A DNA stretch of 64,000 nt from Mycobacterium persicum (lineage in GTDB: Bacteria; Actinomycetota; Actinomycetes; Mycobacteriales; Mycobacteriaceae), in contig NZ_MVIF01000006.1 in the NCBI RefSeq assembly GCF_002086675.1, positions 41,509 through 105,508 on the forward strand, in the 5' to 3' direction. The notes under the pieces were generated by a model, which was given only the letters and a program-made list of their open reading frames with translations, was not told the origin of the DNA and did no database searches. The translations under genes were made by a program, and so were the position numbers. Shown here in pieces: positions 1-9,173 of the stretch (position 1 is the first letter of the stretch; each line of letters starts with the position of its first letter).

Positions 1-627
1 GTCGCGATACTGACCGACCCAGCGGTCGAGCCGACGATTCAGTTGCTCGTAGCGAATCTCACCCAGACCCCAGCGCCAGACGCCCATCGCCAGAATCGGC
101 GCCCCGCGAAGGCGCGCCTCCCGGAAGCCTTGTTCGAGCACCGCGTCGTTGGCCGGCGAATCCTCGACGACAACAGCGATCCACGCCGAATCCGGCCCGA
201 CGTCGTTATGTCCGGTGCGGATGACCGCGATCGGGCACCGGGCCTTTCGCGCCACCGCCTCGGCGGTCGAGCCCAGCAGCTTGCGAGCGACCCGTCCTAT
301 CCCCACCGACCCCACGCAAACCATTGCCGCCGAACGCGATTCGTCGATCAGGGTGCCGCCGGGTGATCCGTATACGATCTCGGTCTCGACTTTGACGGCC
401 TCGTCCATGGCGTGCAGCGCGGACGCGGCGCCGTGGAGGGCCATTTCGGCATATTCGACGTCCAGACTGTCGTCGCCGGCGGGCGCATCGGCGCCGCGGG
501 GGATCGCATGGATCAACCGGAGCGGGATGTCGCGGCTGATCGCCTCGGTAATTGCCCACTTGGCGGCGTTGATCGCGGCGTCCGACCCGTCGATGCCCAC
601 AACTATTCGTGATTGCGGATGATTCAT
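1..627 (-). CDS. Universal stress protein (C-terminus beyond window edge)
   Basis: The first 209 residues of a tandem-domain universal stress protein of the Rv2028c/Rv3134c kind; the gene runs off the left edge. Seen: N-terminal VVGIDGSDAA with the ATP-contact Asp, and the nucleotide-binding pattern G-x2-G-x9-G-S (GSVGIGRVARKLLGS). A second domain starts at SAWIAVVVEDSP, which is the variant expected of the DosR-linked USP subfamily. The start at 627 is set by a GGGAGG ribosome site five bases upstream. It is divergent from the USP gene at 885, and the shared 257-bp intergenic region carries DosR-like boxes, so hypoxia/NO control is inferred. The role of these proteins is ATP-dependent signalling in non-growing cells; the exact partner is unknown. 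Confidence 0.9.
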   Translation of the reverse strand, partial: MNHPQSRIVVGIDGSDAAINAAKWAITEAISRDIPLRLIHAIPRGADAPAGDDSLDVEYAEMALHGAASALHAMDEAVKVETEIVYGSPGGTLIDESRSAAMVCVGSVGIGRVARKLLGSTAEAVARKARCPIAVIRTGHNDVGPDSAWIAVVVEDSPANDAVLEQGFREARLRGAPILAMGVWRWGLGEIRYEQLNRRLDRWVGQYRD

Positions 628-732
628 CGCATCCTCCCGATCAGACGGCCCGCCCGCAGAGACCCCGAACCCGTCACTTCGCGAGGTTATTGCGCATCGC
701 CGGTTGGTGGCAGGGTCGTTTGACCCCGGCTC

Positions 733-752
733 GCGAGGCTGTTGGTCCCCAA
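733..752 (-). promoter_or_regulatory. Weaker DosR-like box facing the left USP gene
   Basis: On the minus strand the site begins TTGGGGACCAA, matching the first half of the DosR consensus (TTSGGGACTWWAGTCCCSAA) except at position 9; the second half is poor. It lies about 105 bases upstream of the USP start at 627. It could serve that gene, or act as a distal site for the right-hand USP gene. Confidence 0.45.
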
Positions 753-814
753 CGGGTCCTCTCTGGGTCCGTCGGTGTGCCAGATGGCGCGGCGAAGGTC
801 TCACGGCCACCCGG

Positions 815-834
815 TTGGGGACTTAAGCCTCACG
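815..834 (+). promoter_or_regulatory. DosR-like box upstream of USP gene
   Basis: The site reads TTGGGGACTTAAG followed by CCTCACG: the first 13 positions fit the DosR palindrome consensus exactly and the second half-site is degenerate. It lies 50 bases upstream of the USP start at 885, a normal position for a DosR activator site. The neighbouring genes (USP, Rv2004c-like, Acg-like) belong to families of the dormancy regulon, which supports the call. Confidence 0.75.
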
Positions 835-884
835 ACCGACGACGCTCGCGGGCATTAGCGTTTTGATGGCTGAGGGAGAAGGGA

Positions 885-1787
885 ATGTCTGCAACCATGA
901 AACGTCTTGGCATCGTCGTCGGCGTCGACGGATCGGCCGCGTCGAATGCGGCGGTGTCGTGGGCAGCACAGGACGCCACGTTGCGCCATCTGCCACTGAC
1001 CTTGGTGCACATGGTGAATGCGGCCGTGCCGATGTGGCCCGAGATGCCGATGTCGATGGGCATGGCCGCGTGGCAGGAAGAAGACGGCCGCCAGGTCCTA
1101 GAACAGGCGATCAAGATCGCTGAGCAGGCCGTGCAGGCCCATCGGGAGATCACCATCCACACCGAGCTGAGATGGTCGCCGCCGGTGCCCACGCTGGTAG
1201 AACTGTCCGCCGAAGCAGATTTGGCGGTGGTGGGCAGCTACGGGCGTGGAGCGGTCGCCCGGGCGGTCCTGGGCTCGGTCGGTTCGGCGCTGCTGCGCCG
1301 CGCGACCTGTCCGGTCGCGGTCATCCGTGAGGCGGACCCGGCCGCCGCTCCCGCGCATCGTGCTCAGCTGCAGCAAGCGCCGGTCGTGCTAGGAATTGAT
1401 GGCTCGCCGGTCTCGGAGTTGGCGACGGCCATAGCCTTCGACGAGGCGTCGCGCCGCGGTGTGGAGTTGAAGGCGGTGCACGCCTGGAGCGATCTGGAAG
1501 TGGTTGACCTGCCGGGTTTGGACTGGGCGACCGTCAAGTCGGAAGCGGAGCAGACCGTGGCCGAACGCCTGGCCGGCTGGCAGGAGCGGTATCCCGACGT
1601 CACGGTCCATCGGCTCGTCGTGTGCGACCGTCCGGCCCGCGAGCTGATCGACCAAGCGCAAACCGCCCAACTCGTCGTGCTGGGCAGCCACGGACGAGGG
1701 GGATTCACCGGCATGCTGCTGGGTTCGGTCAGCAATGCGGTGGTTCACTCGGTTCGGACACCGGTGATCGTGGCTCGTCGGTCCTGA
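885..1787 (+). CDS. Tandem universal stress protein (Rv2005c/Rv2623 type)
   Basis: A 300-residue protein with two USP domains (about 1-150 and 160-300). Both carry the ATP-binding signature G-x2-G-x9-G-S: GSYGRGAVARAVLGS in the first and GSHGRGGFTGMLLGS in the second. Asp is present at the start of each domain (VVGVDGS, VLGIDGS). Family members bind ATP and slow growth under hypoxia/NO; that role is inferred here. The start at 885 follows a GAGGGAGAAGGGA purine tract; ATG 897 is an alternative. Its stop is 23 bases before the next start, so the two are probably co-transcribed under the DosR-like box at 815. Confidence 0.93.
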   Translation: MSATMKRLGIVVGVDGSAASNAAVSWAAQDATLRHLPLTLVHMVNAAVPMWPEMPMSMGMAAWQEEDGRQVLEQAIKIAEQAVQAHREITIHTELRWSPPVPTLVELSAEADLAVVGSYGRGAVARAVLGSVGSALLRRATCPVAVIREADPAAAPAHRAQLQQAPVVLGIDGSPVSELATAIAFDEASRRGVELKAVHAWSDLEVVDLPGLDWATVKSEAEQTVAERLAGWQERYPDVTVHRLVVCDRPARELIDQAQTAQLVVLGSHGRGGFTGMLLGSVSNAVVHSVRTPVIVARRS

Positions 1788-1810
1788 GCGGTCCTGGCCA
1801 CAGCGCCGAG

Positions 1811-3367
1811 GTGTCCGTAGCAATCGGAACGAGCGCATGGGAGGCCGTGATCAACGCCGACAGAGGTACTGCTGATGCAGCGACGACCGCTGGGGTGCCC
1901 TACGTCGATGTGCACGAAACCCACACCGGCGTAGTGGTGCTCGCCGGCGACCGGGCCTACAAGGCGAAGAAGCCGGTGTTGACCGACTTCCTGGATTTCC
2001 GGACACCTGAGCAACGCGAACGCGCGTGCCTGCGCGAAGTCGAGCTGAACAGCCGGTTGTCGCCCGACAGTTATCTCGGCATCGCACATCTCTCCGACCC
2101 CGCCGGAGGACCGGCCGAACCGGTCGTGGTGATGCGGCGCTACCGCGACAGCGACCGGTTGGCGTGGCTGGCCGAGCACGGCGGGTCCGAGACGTCGGTT
2201 CGGGAGCTACTGGACACCATCGCCGCAGTGCTGGCCCGCTTTCACGAGCATGCCGAGCGAAGTCCACTGATCGACGCCCAGGGCGAGGCCGGCGCGATCG
2301 ATCGACGCTGGACTGATAACCTGACCGAACTTCACCGCTATGCGGGTACGGTGTTCTCCGACGAGTCGATCGGGCGGATCGAGCAGCTGGTTGCCGAATT
2401 CGTCTGCGGCCGTGACGTTCTGTTCAACCGACGGATCGAGGAAGGCTGCATTGTCGACGGCCACGGCGATCTGCTTGCCGACGACATCTTCTGCGTCGCC
2501 GACGGACCGGCCCTGCTCGATTGCCTCGAGTTCGACGACCAACTTCGCTACGTCGACCGTATCGACGATGCAGCCTTCCTGGCCATGGATCTGGAGTACT
2601 TGGGCCGCAACGACCTTGGCGAATACTTTCTCGAACGCTACCTGGCCCATTCCGGCGATACCGCGCCGAAGCCGCTGCATGACTTCTACATTGCCTATCG
2701 CGCGGTAGTGCGGGCCAAGGTCGACTGCGTCCGGCTGTCGCAGGGCAACTCGGCGTCCGCCGCCGACGCCGCCCGGCACCTGGCCATAGCGACCCGGCAT
2801 CTGCGCCACGGCGCGGTTCGGCTGGCGCTTGTCGGCGGCAACCCGGGCACCGGAAAATCCACGGTGGCCCGGGCGCTGGCGGAACGCGTTGGGGCTCAGG
2901 TTATCTCCACCGACGACGTGCGCCGGCAGCTGCGTGAGTGGGGCGCCATCGCCGGAGAGTCCGGCGTGTTGGATGCCGGGCTGTACAGCCCGCGAAACGT
3001 CACCGCCGTCTACGGGGTAGCCCTGCGCCGAGCGCGTCTGAGCCTGGCGAACGGGCGGCCGGTGATCCTCGACGGGACCTGGCGCGATCCGCAGCTGCGC
3101 GCCCAAGCGCATCGCCTTGCCGCCGAAGCACATTCGCCGCTGGTGGAACTGCTGTGTACGGCGCCGGTCGACACGGCGGCCGACCGGGTCAGGACCCGGC
3201 AACCGGGCAATTCCGATGCGACGCCGCAGATCGCGGCGACCCTGGCCGCTCGGCACAACGGCTGGGACACCGCGCACCTGGTCGACACCTCTCGGCCGCT
3301 CGAGTTCTCGGTGCGGGAAGCCCACGATGTGTGGCTGTGTGCCACCGGCGCAGGCGCGCCGCAGTAA
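1811..3367 (+). CDS. Kinase-fold plus P-loop ATPase, Rv2004c-like dormancy protein
   Basis: About 518 residues. The N-terminal two thirds resemble an aminoglycoside/choline-kinase fold: VYKAKKP-like Lys region (AYKAKKPV), a Brenner-type HGDL at about residue 218, and LDCLEFDD downstream. The C-terminal third is a P-loop NTPase (AAA_33 type) with Walker A GGNPGTGKST at about 342. This architecture is that of M. tuberculosis Rv2004c, a DosR-regulon gene, next to the USP Rv2005c there as here. The substrate is unknown. The start is uncertain: GTG 1811 is used; GTG 1847 (506 residues) has a purine-rich GGGAGG but only two bases before the codon. Confidence 0.88.
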   Translation: MSVAIGTSAWEAVINADRGTADAATTAGVPYVDVHETHTGVVVLAGDRAYKAKKPVLTDFLDFRTPEQRERACLREVELNSRLSPDSYLGIAHLSDPAGGPAEPVVVMRRYRDSDRLAWLAEHGGSETSVRELLDTIAAVLARFHEHAERSPLIDAQGEAGAIDRRWTDNLTELHRYAGTVFSDESIGRIEQLVAEFVCGRDVLFNRRIEEGCIVDGHGDLLADDIFCVADGPALLDCLEFDDQLRYVDRIDDAAFLAMDLEYLGRNDLGEYFLERYLAHSGDTAPKPLHDFYIAYRAVVRAKVDCVRLSQGNSASAADAARHLAIATRHLRHGAVRLALVGGNPGTGKSTVARALAERVGAQVISTDDVRRQLREWGAIAGESGVLDAGLYSPRNVTAVYGVALRRARLSLANGRPVILDGTWRDPQLRAQAHRLAAEAHSPLVELLCTAPVDTAADRVRTRQPGNSDATPQIAATLAARHNGWDTAHLVDTSRPLEFSVREAHDVWLCATGAGAPQ

Positions 3368-3429
3368 CGCCGCGGTCGTCGTCGCAATCCGCTCCCGGCG
3401 GCAACGAGCCGAGCCCAAGGCCCCTCTCG

Positions 3430-3449
3430 TCGAGGACCAACGGCCCTGT
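3430..3449 (+). promoter_or_regulatory. Candidate DosR box upstream of Acg-like gene
   Basis: The core AGGACCAACGGCCCTG resembles the asymmetric DosR sites of the form GGGAC-N4-GGCCC seen before several dormancy genes. It matches about 12 of 20 consensus positions. It is 54 bases upstream of the chosen start of the nitroreductase gene, suggesting that the nitroreductase and the two ketoacyl synthase genes form a hypoxia-induced unit of their own. Confidence 0.5.
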
Positions 3450-3502
3450 CCGCGCGCGGCGCAAGTTCATAGCGTTGACCTCACAGGCGAAAGGTGATGC
3501 TC

Positions 3503-4501
3503 ATGACGGCGGCGGCGGTACCCGATGTACCCGGTGCGGTGGTGATCCGCGAAGCGGTGATGCTGGCCTGTCATGCTCCGTCGTTGCACAACAGCCAGCC
3601 ATGGCGATGGATTGCGGAGGGTCCCACATTGCAGCTGTGGGCCGACACCAGCCGGTCGATGCCGGCTACCGACCACACCGGCCGGGAACTGTTGTTGAGC
3701 TGCGGCGCGGTGCTGGATCACCTGCGTGTCGCCATGTCGGTTGCCGGCTGGGACACGACCACCGAACGGTTTCCCGACCCGGCAAGCCAGGACCGGCTGG
3801 CGACACTGCGATTTCGTCGCGCCGAAACCATCACGGCAGAGCAGCAGCGCCGGATGCAGGCAATCCTGCGGCGCCGCACCGACCGATTGCCGTTCGACCC
3901 GCCCGCCCGGTGGACGGCCGCGGAGTCCGTGCTGCGACGCGTGGTCGCACCCTATGACGTCCTACTGGATGTGGTGGCCGACGAGCAGCGTCCGGCCCTG
4001 GCCGAGGCGTCCCGGCTCACCGAGACGTTGCGCCGTTATGACACCACCTACCTATCCGAATTGCGTTGGTGGACATCGCCGTTCACAACAGACCCGAGTC
4101 ATGCGCCGGAAGGCGCCCTGGTGTCCACCGCGGAAGCGTCCCGGGTCGACATCGCGCGGGCGTTTCCGCCTGCCGGCGGCGGGCGCCGTCGCCCAGGCAT
4201 CGATCATGACCAGTCCAAGATCGTGGTGTTGTCCACCGACAGCGATGACCCGTTGGACGTGTTGCGCTGCGGCGAGGCGATGTCGGCCGTGCTGCTCGAA
4301 TGCACCATGGCGGGCATGGCCACGTGCACGCTGACGCATATGACCGAAATCGCGATGAGTCGCAACATCATCGCCCAGATCACCGGTACCGCGGGCCGGC
4401 CGCAGTTGCTCATCCGACTCGGCCGATCACCGGCCAACGACCAGCACGTGGAGCGCACCGCGCGGCGGCCCGTGACGGAAGTACTCGAATTTCGGCGTTG
4501 A
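3503..4501 (+). CDS. Acg-family nitroreductase-like protein (Rv2032/Rv3131 type)
   Basis: A 332-residue protein closely resembling M. tuberculosis Acg (Rv2032) and its paralogues: LACHAPSLHNSQPWRWIAE near the N-terminus, RRRTDRLPF in the middle, LRCGEAMSAVLL and ATCTLTHMTE toward the C-terminus. Acg proteins have a doubled nitroreductase fold with a lid that blocks cofactor exchange; they are thought to hold FMN or have lost catalysis. The start ATG 3503 is favoured because AAAGG lies eight bases upstream; GTG 3494 and ATG 3497 are in frame. It belongs to the DosR-type cluster and precedes two KAS III genes by 29 bases. Confidence 0.93.
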   Translation: MTAAAVPDVPGAVVIREAVMLACHAPSLHNSQPWRWIAEGPTLQLWADTSRSMPATDHTGRELLLSCGAVLDHLRVAMSVAGWDTTTERFPDPASQDRLATLRFRRAETITAEQQRRMQAILRRRTDRLPFDPPARWTAAESVLRRVVAPYDVLLDVVADEQRPALAEASRLTETLRRYDTTYLSELRWWTSPFTTDPSHAPEGALVSTAEASRVDIARAFPPAGGGRRRPGIDHDQSKIVVLSTDSDDPLDVLRCGEAMSAVLLECTMAGMATCTLTHMTEIAMSRNIIAQITGTAGRPQLLIRLGRSPANDQHVERTARRPVTEVLEFRR

Positions 4502-4530
4502 CCTGCGCCAGCGGGAAGGAGGTTCAGCCC

Positions 4531-5631
4531 ATGACGCGGCACTGGCTGGTAATGGAGACGGCGAACGGACCGCAGGCGCCGTTCGTCACTCGGGTAGCCG
4601 CCGCCGGCCGGCATCTGCCCCAAACCCATCTCACCACAGACGAATTGATGTCGACCACTCGTCATCACACCCACATCGACCTGGAACGGCTGACCGGAAT
4701 CCACGAGCGCCGGGTCTCGGTGGGTGATGAGGATTCCTACTCGCTGGCCACCTCCGCGGCGCTGAACGCTCTGGCGGTCGCGCGGCAGGACCCGGCGGCG
4801 CTGGACGTGGTGATCAACTGCAGCATCACCAAGTTCCGCGGCGGCCTGACCCAATGGCTGGAGCCGACTATGAGCAGCGCCATTGCCCGCGCCATCGGGG
4901 CGCGCCGGGCGATGACGTTCGACATATCCAACGCGTGTGCCGGAATGCTCACCGGTGTAACGATTTTGAACAACTGGATCCGCCAGGGCGTGGTCGAGCG
5001 CGGACTGGTCGTCAGTGGCGAGTACATCTCACAGCTCAGCCATAACGCGGCGCGTCATATCCGCAACATCCTCAGCAAAGAGTTGGCCTCATTGACCCTC
5101 GGCGACGCCGGCGCGGCCCTGCTGCTGGAGCGGGCACCCGTCGGCTCGGCGGGAATCGCCCTGGCCGGGTTCACCACCGTCGCCGACTACAGCCGGCTGT
5201 GTCTGGCCTACCCGCGGGGACACGACCCGGGCGCGCGGATGTTCACCAACGCCCGCGCCATCCATCAGGCCGCAATGGCCAACACGCCGCTGCTGTTACA
5301 GGAAGTCCTTGATACGGCAGGCATTTCAATTCATGACATCGACCACGTGATCACTCATCAGACCTCGGCGCGGGCAATCCGCAAGGGTATGGCCCGAATG
5401 TCGCAGTCGTTCGGCGACAAGCCCCGCCATGACGCGGTGATCACCGTGGACCGGTACGGCAACACGGCGTCGACCACCCACACGGTGGCTCTCGTCGAGG
5501 AACTCGAGGCCGGACACGTCGCGCCCGGGGAACGGATCGCGCTGATCGCTCTGGCTTCGGGGCTCGAAATTGGGATCGTCTTACTGACCCTGGATGAGGA
5601 CATGGTGAGCCGGTATGGGCACAGTCATTGA
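4531..5631 (+). CDS. 3-oxoacyl-ACP synthase III family protein (complete triad)
   Basis: A 366-residue thiolase-fold enzyme of the FabH/KAS III type. The Cys-His-Asn triad is visible: C136 in ISNACAGM, H276 in ITHQTSAR, N311 in YGNTAS. Such enzymes condense an acyl-CoA (or acyl-enzyme) with malonyl or acyl groups; the acceptor and product here are unknown. The QTSAR version of the His loop differs from housekeeping FabH (which has HQAN), so it is probably a specialised synthase. The start ATG 4531 follows a strong GGAAGGAGG site. It overlaps the next KAS III-like gene by 17 bases, implying translational coupling and perhaps a heterodimer. Confidence 0.9.
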   Translation: MTRHWLVMETANGPQAPFVTRVAAAGRHLPQTHLTTDELMSTTRHHTHIDLERLTGIHERRVSVGDEDSYSLATSAALNALAVARQDPAALDVVINCSITKFRGGLTQWLEPTMSSAIARAIGARRAMTFDISNACAGMLTGVTILNNWIRQGVVERGLVVSGEYISQLSHNAARHIRNILSKELASLTLGDAGAALLLERAPVGSAGIALAGFTTVADYSRLCLAYPRGHDPGARMFTNARAIHQAAMANTPLLLQEVLDTAGISIHDIDHVITHQTSARAIRKGMARMSQSFGDKPRHDAVITVDRYGNTASTTHTVALVEELEAGHVAPGERIALIALASGLEIGIVLLTLDEDMVSRYGHSH

Positions 5632-6508
5632 TCGAGTCGACCTCACACACCCGGGCCTGCTGCATCGGCATAGCGCGCTGCACCTGGCCGTCGCCGCGGC
5701 CAAGGATTGCCTGCAGCGAGCGGGATGCGAGCCCGGCGAGCTGGATCTCGTGGTCAACGCGGGGATTTATCGTGACCGGAATCTGGGCGAACCCGCGCTG
5801 GCAGCGCTGATCCAGGACGACATCGGGGCCAACCCCGAGGATCCGCATGCCGGTGGTCACGGCACGTTCTCGTTCGACATTGCCAACGGCGCCTGCGGCG
5901 TGTTGACCGCGTTGCAGATCGTCGATGGTTTTCTGCGGACCCACAGCATCAACCGCGCGCTGATCGTGGCCAGCGACGCCGATCCGGGACACGGGATGAG
6001 CGAGCACTTTCCCTTCTCGGCTGCCGGAGCCGCGTTGTTGTGCGGCTGGACCAACGAGGACTACGGTCTGAGCCGCGTCTCGTGGGCGAACCTGGACGAC
6101 GGGGCAACCGACGAGACATTCCGTGCCACCGTCGGTTTCGCCGACGCCCGCAATGTTCTTCGGTTCAGCGAGTCGGCCGACATCGACGATCAGTTCGCCG
6201 CCGCCGCAGCCCAGGCGGTGGCGGCCTGCCTGACCGCGCATTCCGTGCGCCTTTCGGCCATCGACATGATCGTCGCCGCCCCGGCACGGCAGGGGTTCCG
6301 TGCGGCGCTGGGCAACCGGCTCGGGGTGCCGGCCGACCTGATTCGCGTGGCGGATGACGAGCACATGCATACGGCGGCGCTGGCCGCAGCCCTCGAGGGG
6401 CAGGTGCAGAGCCTGCCCGCGGGCACCCAGGTGCTGTTCGTCGCCGCGGGTGCCGGCGTCACGGCCGGCGCGGCGCTCTATCGTCAGCCGCCCCGCGTCG
6501 TCGGGTGA
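5615..6508 (+). CDS. KAS III-like partner lacking the catalytic His
   Basis: A 297-residue thiolase-fold protein, shorter than the preceding synthase. The nucleophile Cys is kept (C94 in NGACGVLTA), and the DADPG and GAALL elements of KAS III are present. The His-containing loop is replaced by IVAAPARQGFR, with no His at the expected place. The end of the fold (GAGVTAGAALY) is intact. The likely role is a structural or substrate-shaping partner of the enzyme encoded just upstream, with which it overlaps by 17 bases. Alternatively it may be a chemistry that uses only the Cys, such as acyl transfer. It is the last gene of the dormancy-type cluster; what follows is a pseudogene. Confidence 0.85.
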   Translation: MGTVIDRVDLTHPGLLHRHSALHLAVAAAKDCLQRAGCEPGELDLVVNAGIYRDRNLGEPALAALIQDDIGANPEDPHAGGHGTFSFDIANGACGVLTALQIVDGFLRTHSINRALIVASDADPGHGMSEHFPFSAAGAALLCGWTNEDYGLSRVSWANLDDGATDETFRATVGFADARNVLRFSESADIDDQFAAAAAQAVAACLTAHSVRLSAIDMIVAAPARQGFRAALGNRLGVPADLIRVADDEHMHTAALAAALEGQVQSLPAGTQVLFVAAGAGVTAGAALYRQPPRVVG

Positions 6509-6549
6509 ATCTGTAGACCCGACGTCTCGGGCAGTGTCACGATACCGAG

Positions 6550-7816
6550 GTGGACGTCAGTCGAACCGTCGCAGCGGACGCGTCCTGCCGATCGTGTGGC
6601 AGCGCGGTGGCCGCCACCGCGAAGTTCTGCAGCGAATGCGGTGAGCCACTGACCCGCAGCGCCCGGTCGGCGGAGTACGCATCATGGCGGTGTTCGGGGC
6701 GCCGGCCGCACTCGAAGATCACGCGCTGCGGGCGTGTCTGGCGGCGGTGGCCATTCAGCGCGAAATCCAGCCGTTTGCCGGCGATATCGAACGCGATGAC
6801 GGGGTGGCTTTGCGGTTGCGGGTCGGGCTCAATTCGGGCCAGGTGATTGCCGGTGAAATCAATTCCGGCCCAGCGGGTTACACAGCAATCGGCGAACCGG
6901 TGGTGATGGCGCAGCGGATGGAATCCGCCGCCCCGCCCGGCGGTGTGATGATCAGCGAATCGACCGGACGCCTGCTCGAAAATGCCGCTGTCCTACGGGA
7001 TTACGAGCTGGGGCAGATCAAGGGCACTGACGTGCCGGTGCCGGCGCACCGGCTGCTGGCCGTGGGCGGGGTGCTACGCAAAACTAGAGGCCGGCGAGGT
7101 CCGGGAGGTCTGACGCATGGCGCAGCGAGCCGTCGATCTGGCCGCCGGAGATCCGACGAAAGGCGGTCTCATCTTCGGTTCACGGCTGGCAATGGCAACG
7201 GGCCTCAAGGGTTTTGCCGGAATCTGCCTGGGAATGGCGGGCTGGCAAGCCAATAGCGACGCGGCCATCGCGATGGCGGCCCGATCGATCCCACGATCCA
7301 CGTCATGAACATCATGTGGAAACACGTCTTGGCAATTCCGTTCGGCGCCTTGGCTGCCGACACGACCGCCTTGGCTCACACCGCCGAGGCACTACGTATT
7401 GCCGAGCAGACCGGCGACGAACTGGTTCTGAGGTTCGCCCGACTTTCACACGGCTTGATGCAAATCCACCATGGCGGCGCCCACCGCGACGACGGCCTCG
7501 CGCTGCCGGTCATGGCGCGGCAGTCAGCGGCGAGACAGCGTTTCGTCAGCTTGGCGATCGCCGTCATCGAGCCCGAGATCGCCAGACACAAAGTGCGACA
7601 AGGAGATCTCGACGGCGCCATCGAACTGGCCCGTTCGGCCGTCGACGACAGCTTCGCCTTTGGTGAGATGATATGGCACTGGCTGGCCGTCACCGTTATG
7701 CCTTGGCGCGCGGCGACGCGGCCGGTCATGACGAATTCATGGCGCGTCTTCGCGCCAGGGCCGAAGCGCTGGGCTTTGAACCTCTGGCTACCGCAAGCAC
7801 TTCGGTTCATTCCTGA
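6550..7816 (+). pseudogene. Remnant of adenylyl cyclase/ATPase/TPR regulator
   Basis: Pieces of one large gene in several frames. First comes a zinc-ribbon start with two CxxC pairs (CRSCGSAVAATAKFCSECG). A frame change near 6684 leads to the C-terminal half of a class III nucleotide cyclase (LRVGLNSGQVIAGEI, GYTAIGEPVVMAQRMES). Further on (about 7305-7690) come helical repeat-type residues (IARHKVRQGDLDGAIELARSA) and, after another frame change, ALARGDAAGHDEFMARL ending at a stop at 7814-7816. The central AAA/NB-ARC ATPase expected between cyclase and repeats is deleted. The intact family (over 1000 residues) is common in mycobacteria. This copy cannot make the full protein. Confidence 0.85.
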
Positions 7817-7848
7817 AGCGCCGGCTGACACGGCCGCTGGTGTGGGAG

Positions 7849-8271
7849 TTAACTGGTGCGGCTGACTTTGAGTGCCGTGGTGATCATCGGAAGCTGCAAT
7901 GGCAGCCGCGCCAGCGCGATGATCCGCATCGGCCAGGGCTTGTCCCACCACAGCCGGACCATGTTGAGATTGCCCGGAAAGACCGCCACGAAAAGCCCCG
8001 CGGCCGCCAGCGCGGCCAATCGCCGGGTGCGTCGCGGCAGCAACAGCGCCCCGATGACCAACTCGGCGACACCCGATACGTAGGTGTAGAGCAGCGGGTT
8101 TCCGGGCAGTTCCGCGGGGATGATGTCGTCGAAAGGTTTGGGCGCCACGAAGTGGATGGTGCCCACGCCGATCAGCAGCGCGGCGATCCGATACGCCGCG
8201 ATCTCGTTGCGGTCACGCCGGGCACCGGCAGGCTCGGTCACCGATGACGACGAATTCTGTCGGGGGCTCAT
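7849..8271 (-). CDS. DoxX-like small membrane protein
   Basis: A 140-residue protein with about four hydrophobic segments ([42 protein letters not shown], and a C-terminal one). The PxPLNMVR-like region ([16 protein letters not shown]) is typical of DoxX/MauE-type proteins. Its ATG overlaps the TGA of dhmA (ATGA), so translation is coupled to the dehalogenase gene upstream. The function is unknown; DoxX-like proteins are often linked to redox enzymes in membranes. The start is fixed by the overlap. Confidence 0.8.
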   Translation of the reverse strand: MSPRQNSSSSVTEPAGARRDRNEIAAYRIAALLIGVGTIHFVAPKPFDDIIPAELPGNPLLYTYVSGVAELVIGALLLPRRTRRLAALAAAGLFVAVFPGNLNMVRLWWDKPWPMRIIALARLPLQLPMITTALKVSRTS

Positions 8272-9173
8272 CGCGCGGCCTGCTGCCAGGAAATGATGCG
8301 TTCGGCCAGCTCCGGTCCGCTGTCCTCCTGGATGAAGTGGTTGGCGTTGATGCGGGCATGCGGCTGGCCCGCCGCGCCCGGGATGTGGTTGATCAACGGA
8401 CGGTCGGCTCGTCCCAGGATCGGGTCCCGTTTCCCGAAGATGGCAAGGAATGGCTTCTCCCATCGGCCCAGCGCGTCCCAGGCGGCCCGGTTGGCCGCAA
8501 TCGCGGGGTCGCCGGCCGAGGTTGGCACCAACTGGGGAAAGGCCCGAGCGCCCGCTTGGTACCGCTTGTCGGGGAACGGAGCGTCGTAGCCGGCCCGTAC
8601 CTCGGCCGGGACCTTGTGCACGGTGCCGGTGTCGACGATGCGGCCCGCGGGCAGCACGGGGGAGTAGCGGGCGAAAGCCCGCCAGAGGTAGAAGGCGGGC
8701 GGGGTGCGCTGCTGCGCGGTGGGAAGGAAGCCGTTGGCCACCACCAGAGCCGCTACCCGGGCATCCTGTTCCGCGGCGATGCGCAGACCGATCAATGATC
8801 CCCAGTCTTGCACGAAGAGCGTCACGTCGTGCAGATCGAGATTCTCGAACCACGACGTCACCCATTCCACATGACGCAGGTAGGTGTAATCCGCAATGCG
8901 CGTTGGCTTGTCGGAGCGGCCGAAGCCGATCAGGTCGGGTGCCAGCACCCGGTTGCCGGCCTTGGCGAGCGGCGGGATCATCGTCCGGTACAGGTAGCTC
9001 CAGGTGGGCTCGCCATGCAGCAGCACGATCGGCGGCCCGTCGGTTGGACCCTCGTCGAGGTAGTGCATGCGCAACGCCTGGGTGTCGGTTGCCGCCACAT
9101 CGACGTAGTGCGGTGCGAACGGGTAGCCGAGGAGATTTTCGAACCGGGCATCCGGTGTTCTCAGGACATCCAT
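8268..9173 (-). CDS. dhmA: Haloalkane dehalogenase DhmA
   Basis: A 301-residue alpha/beta hydrolase that splits carbon-halogen bonds. The catalytic residues fall at exactly the positions of M. tuberculosis DhmA (Rv2296): nucleophile D123 in FVQDWGS with halide-binding W124, acid D250 in GKRDPI, base H279 in NANHF, and the HGEPTW oxyanion loop. Length and end-to-end sequence agree with that protein. An RBS (GAAGGAG) precedes ATG 9173. It is followed by a coupled DoxX-like gene. The natural substrate of DhmA enzymes is not established. Confidence 0.96.
   Translation of the reverse strand: MDVLRTPDARFENLLGYPFAPHYVDVAATDTQALRMHYLDEGPTDGPPIVLLHGEPTWSYLYRTMIPPLAKAGNRVLAPDLIGFGRSDKPTRIADYTYLRHVEWVTSWFENLDLHDVTLFVQDWGSLIGLRIAAEQDARVAALVVANGFLPTAQQRTPPAFYLWRAFARYSPVLPAGRIVDTGTVHKVPAEVRAGYDAPFPDKRYQAGARAFPQLVPTSAGDPAIAANRAAWDALGRWEKPFLAIFGKRDPILGRADRPLINHIPGAAGQPHARINANHFIQEDSGPELAERIISWQQAAR

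Noticed and set aside
206..559. Minus-strand ORF of 117 codons at the left edge
   Set aside because: Arg/Gly-rich composition and complete overlap with the universal stress protein in another frame; it is a shadow of that gene.
2207..3418. Long minus-strand ORF (403 codons) opposite the Rv2004c-like gene
   Set aside because: Antisense of a clear P-loop/kinase protein in GC-rich DNA; no motifs, no ribosome site.
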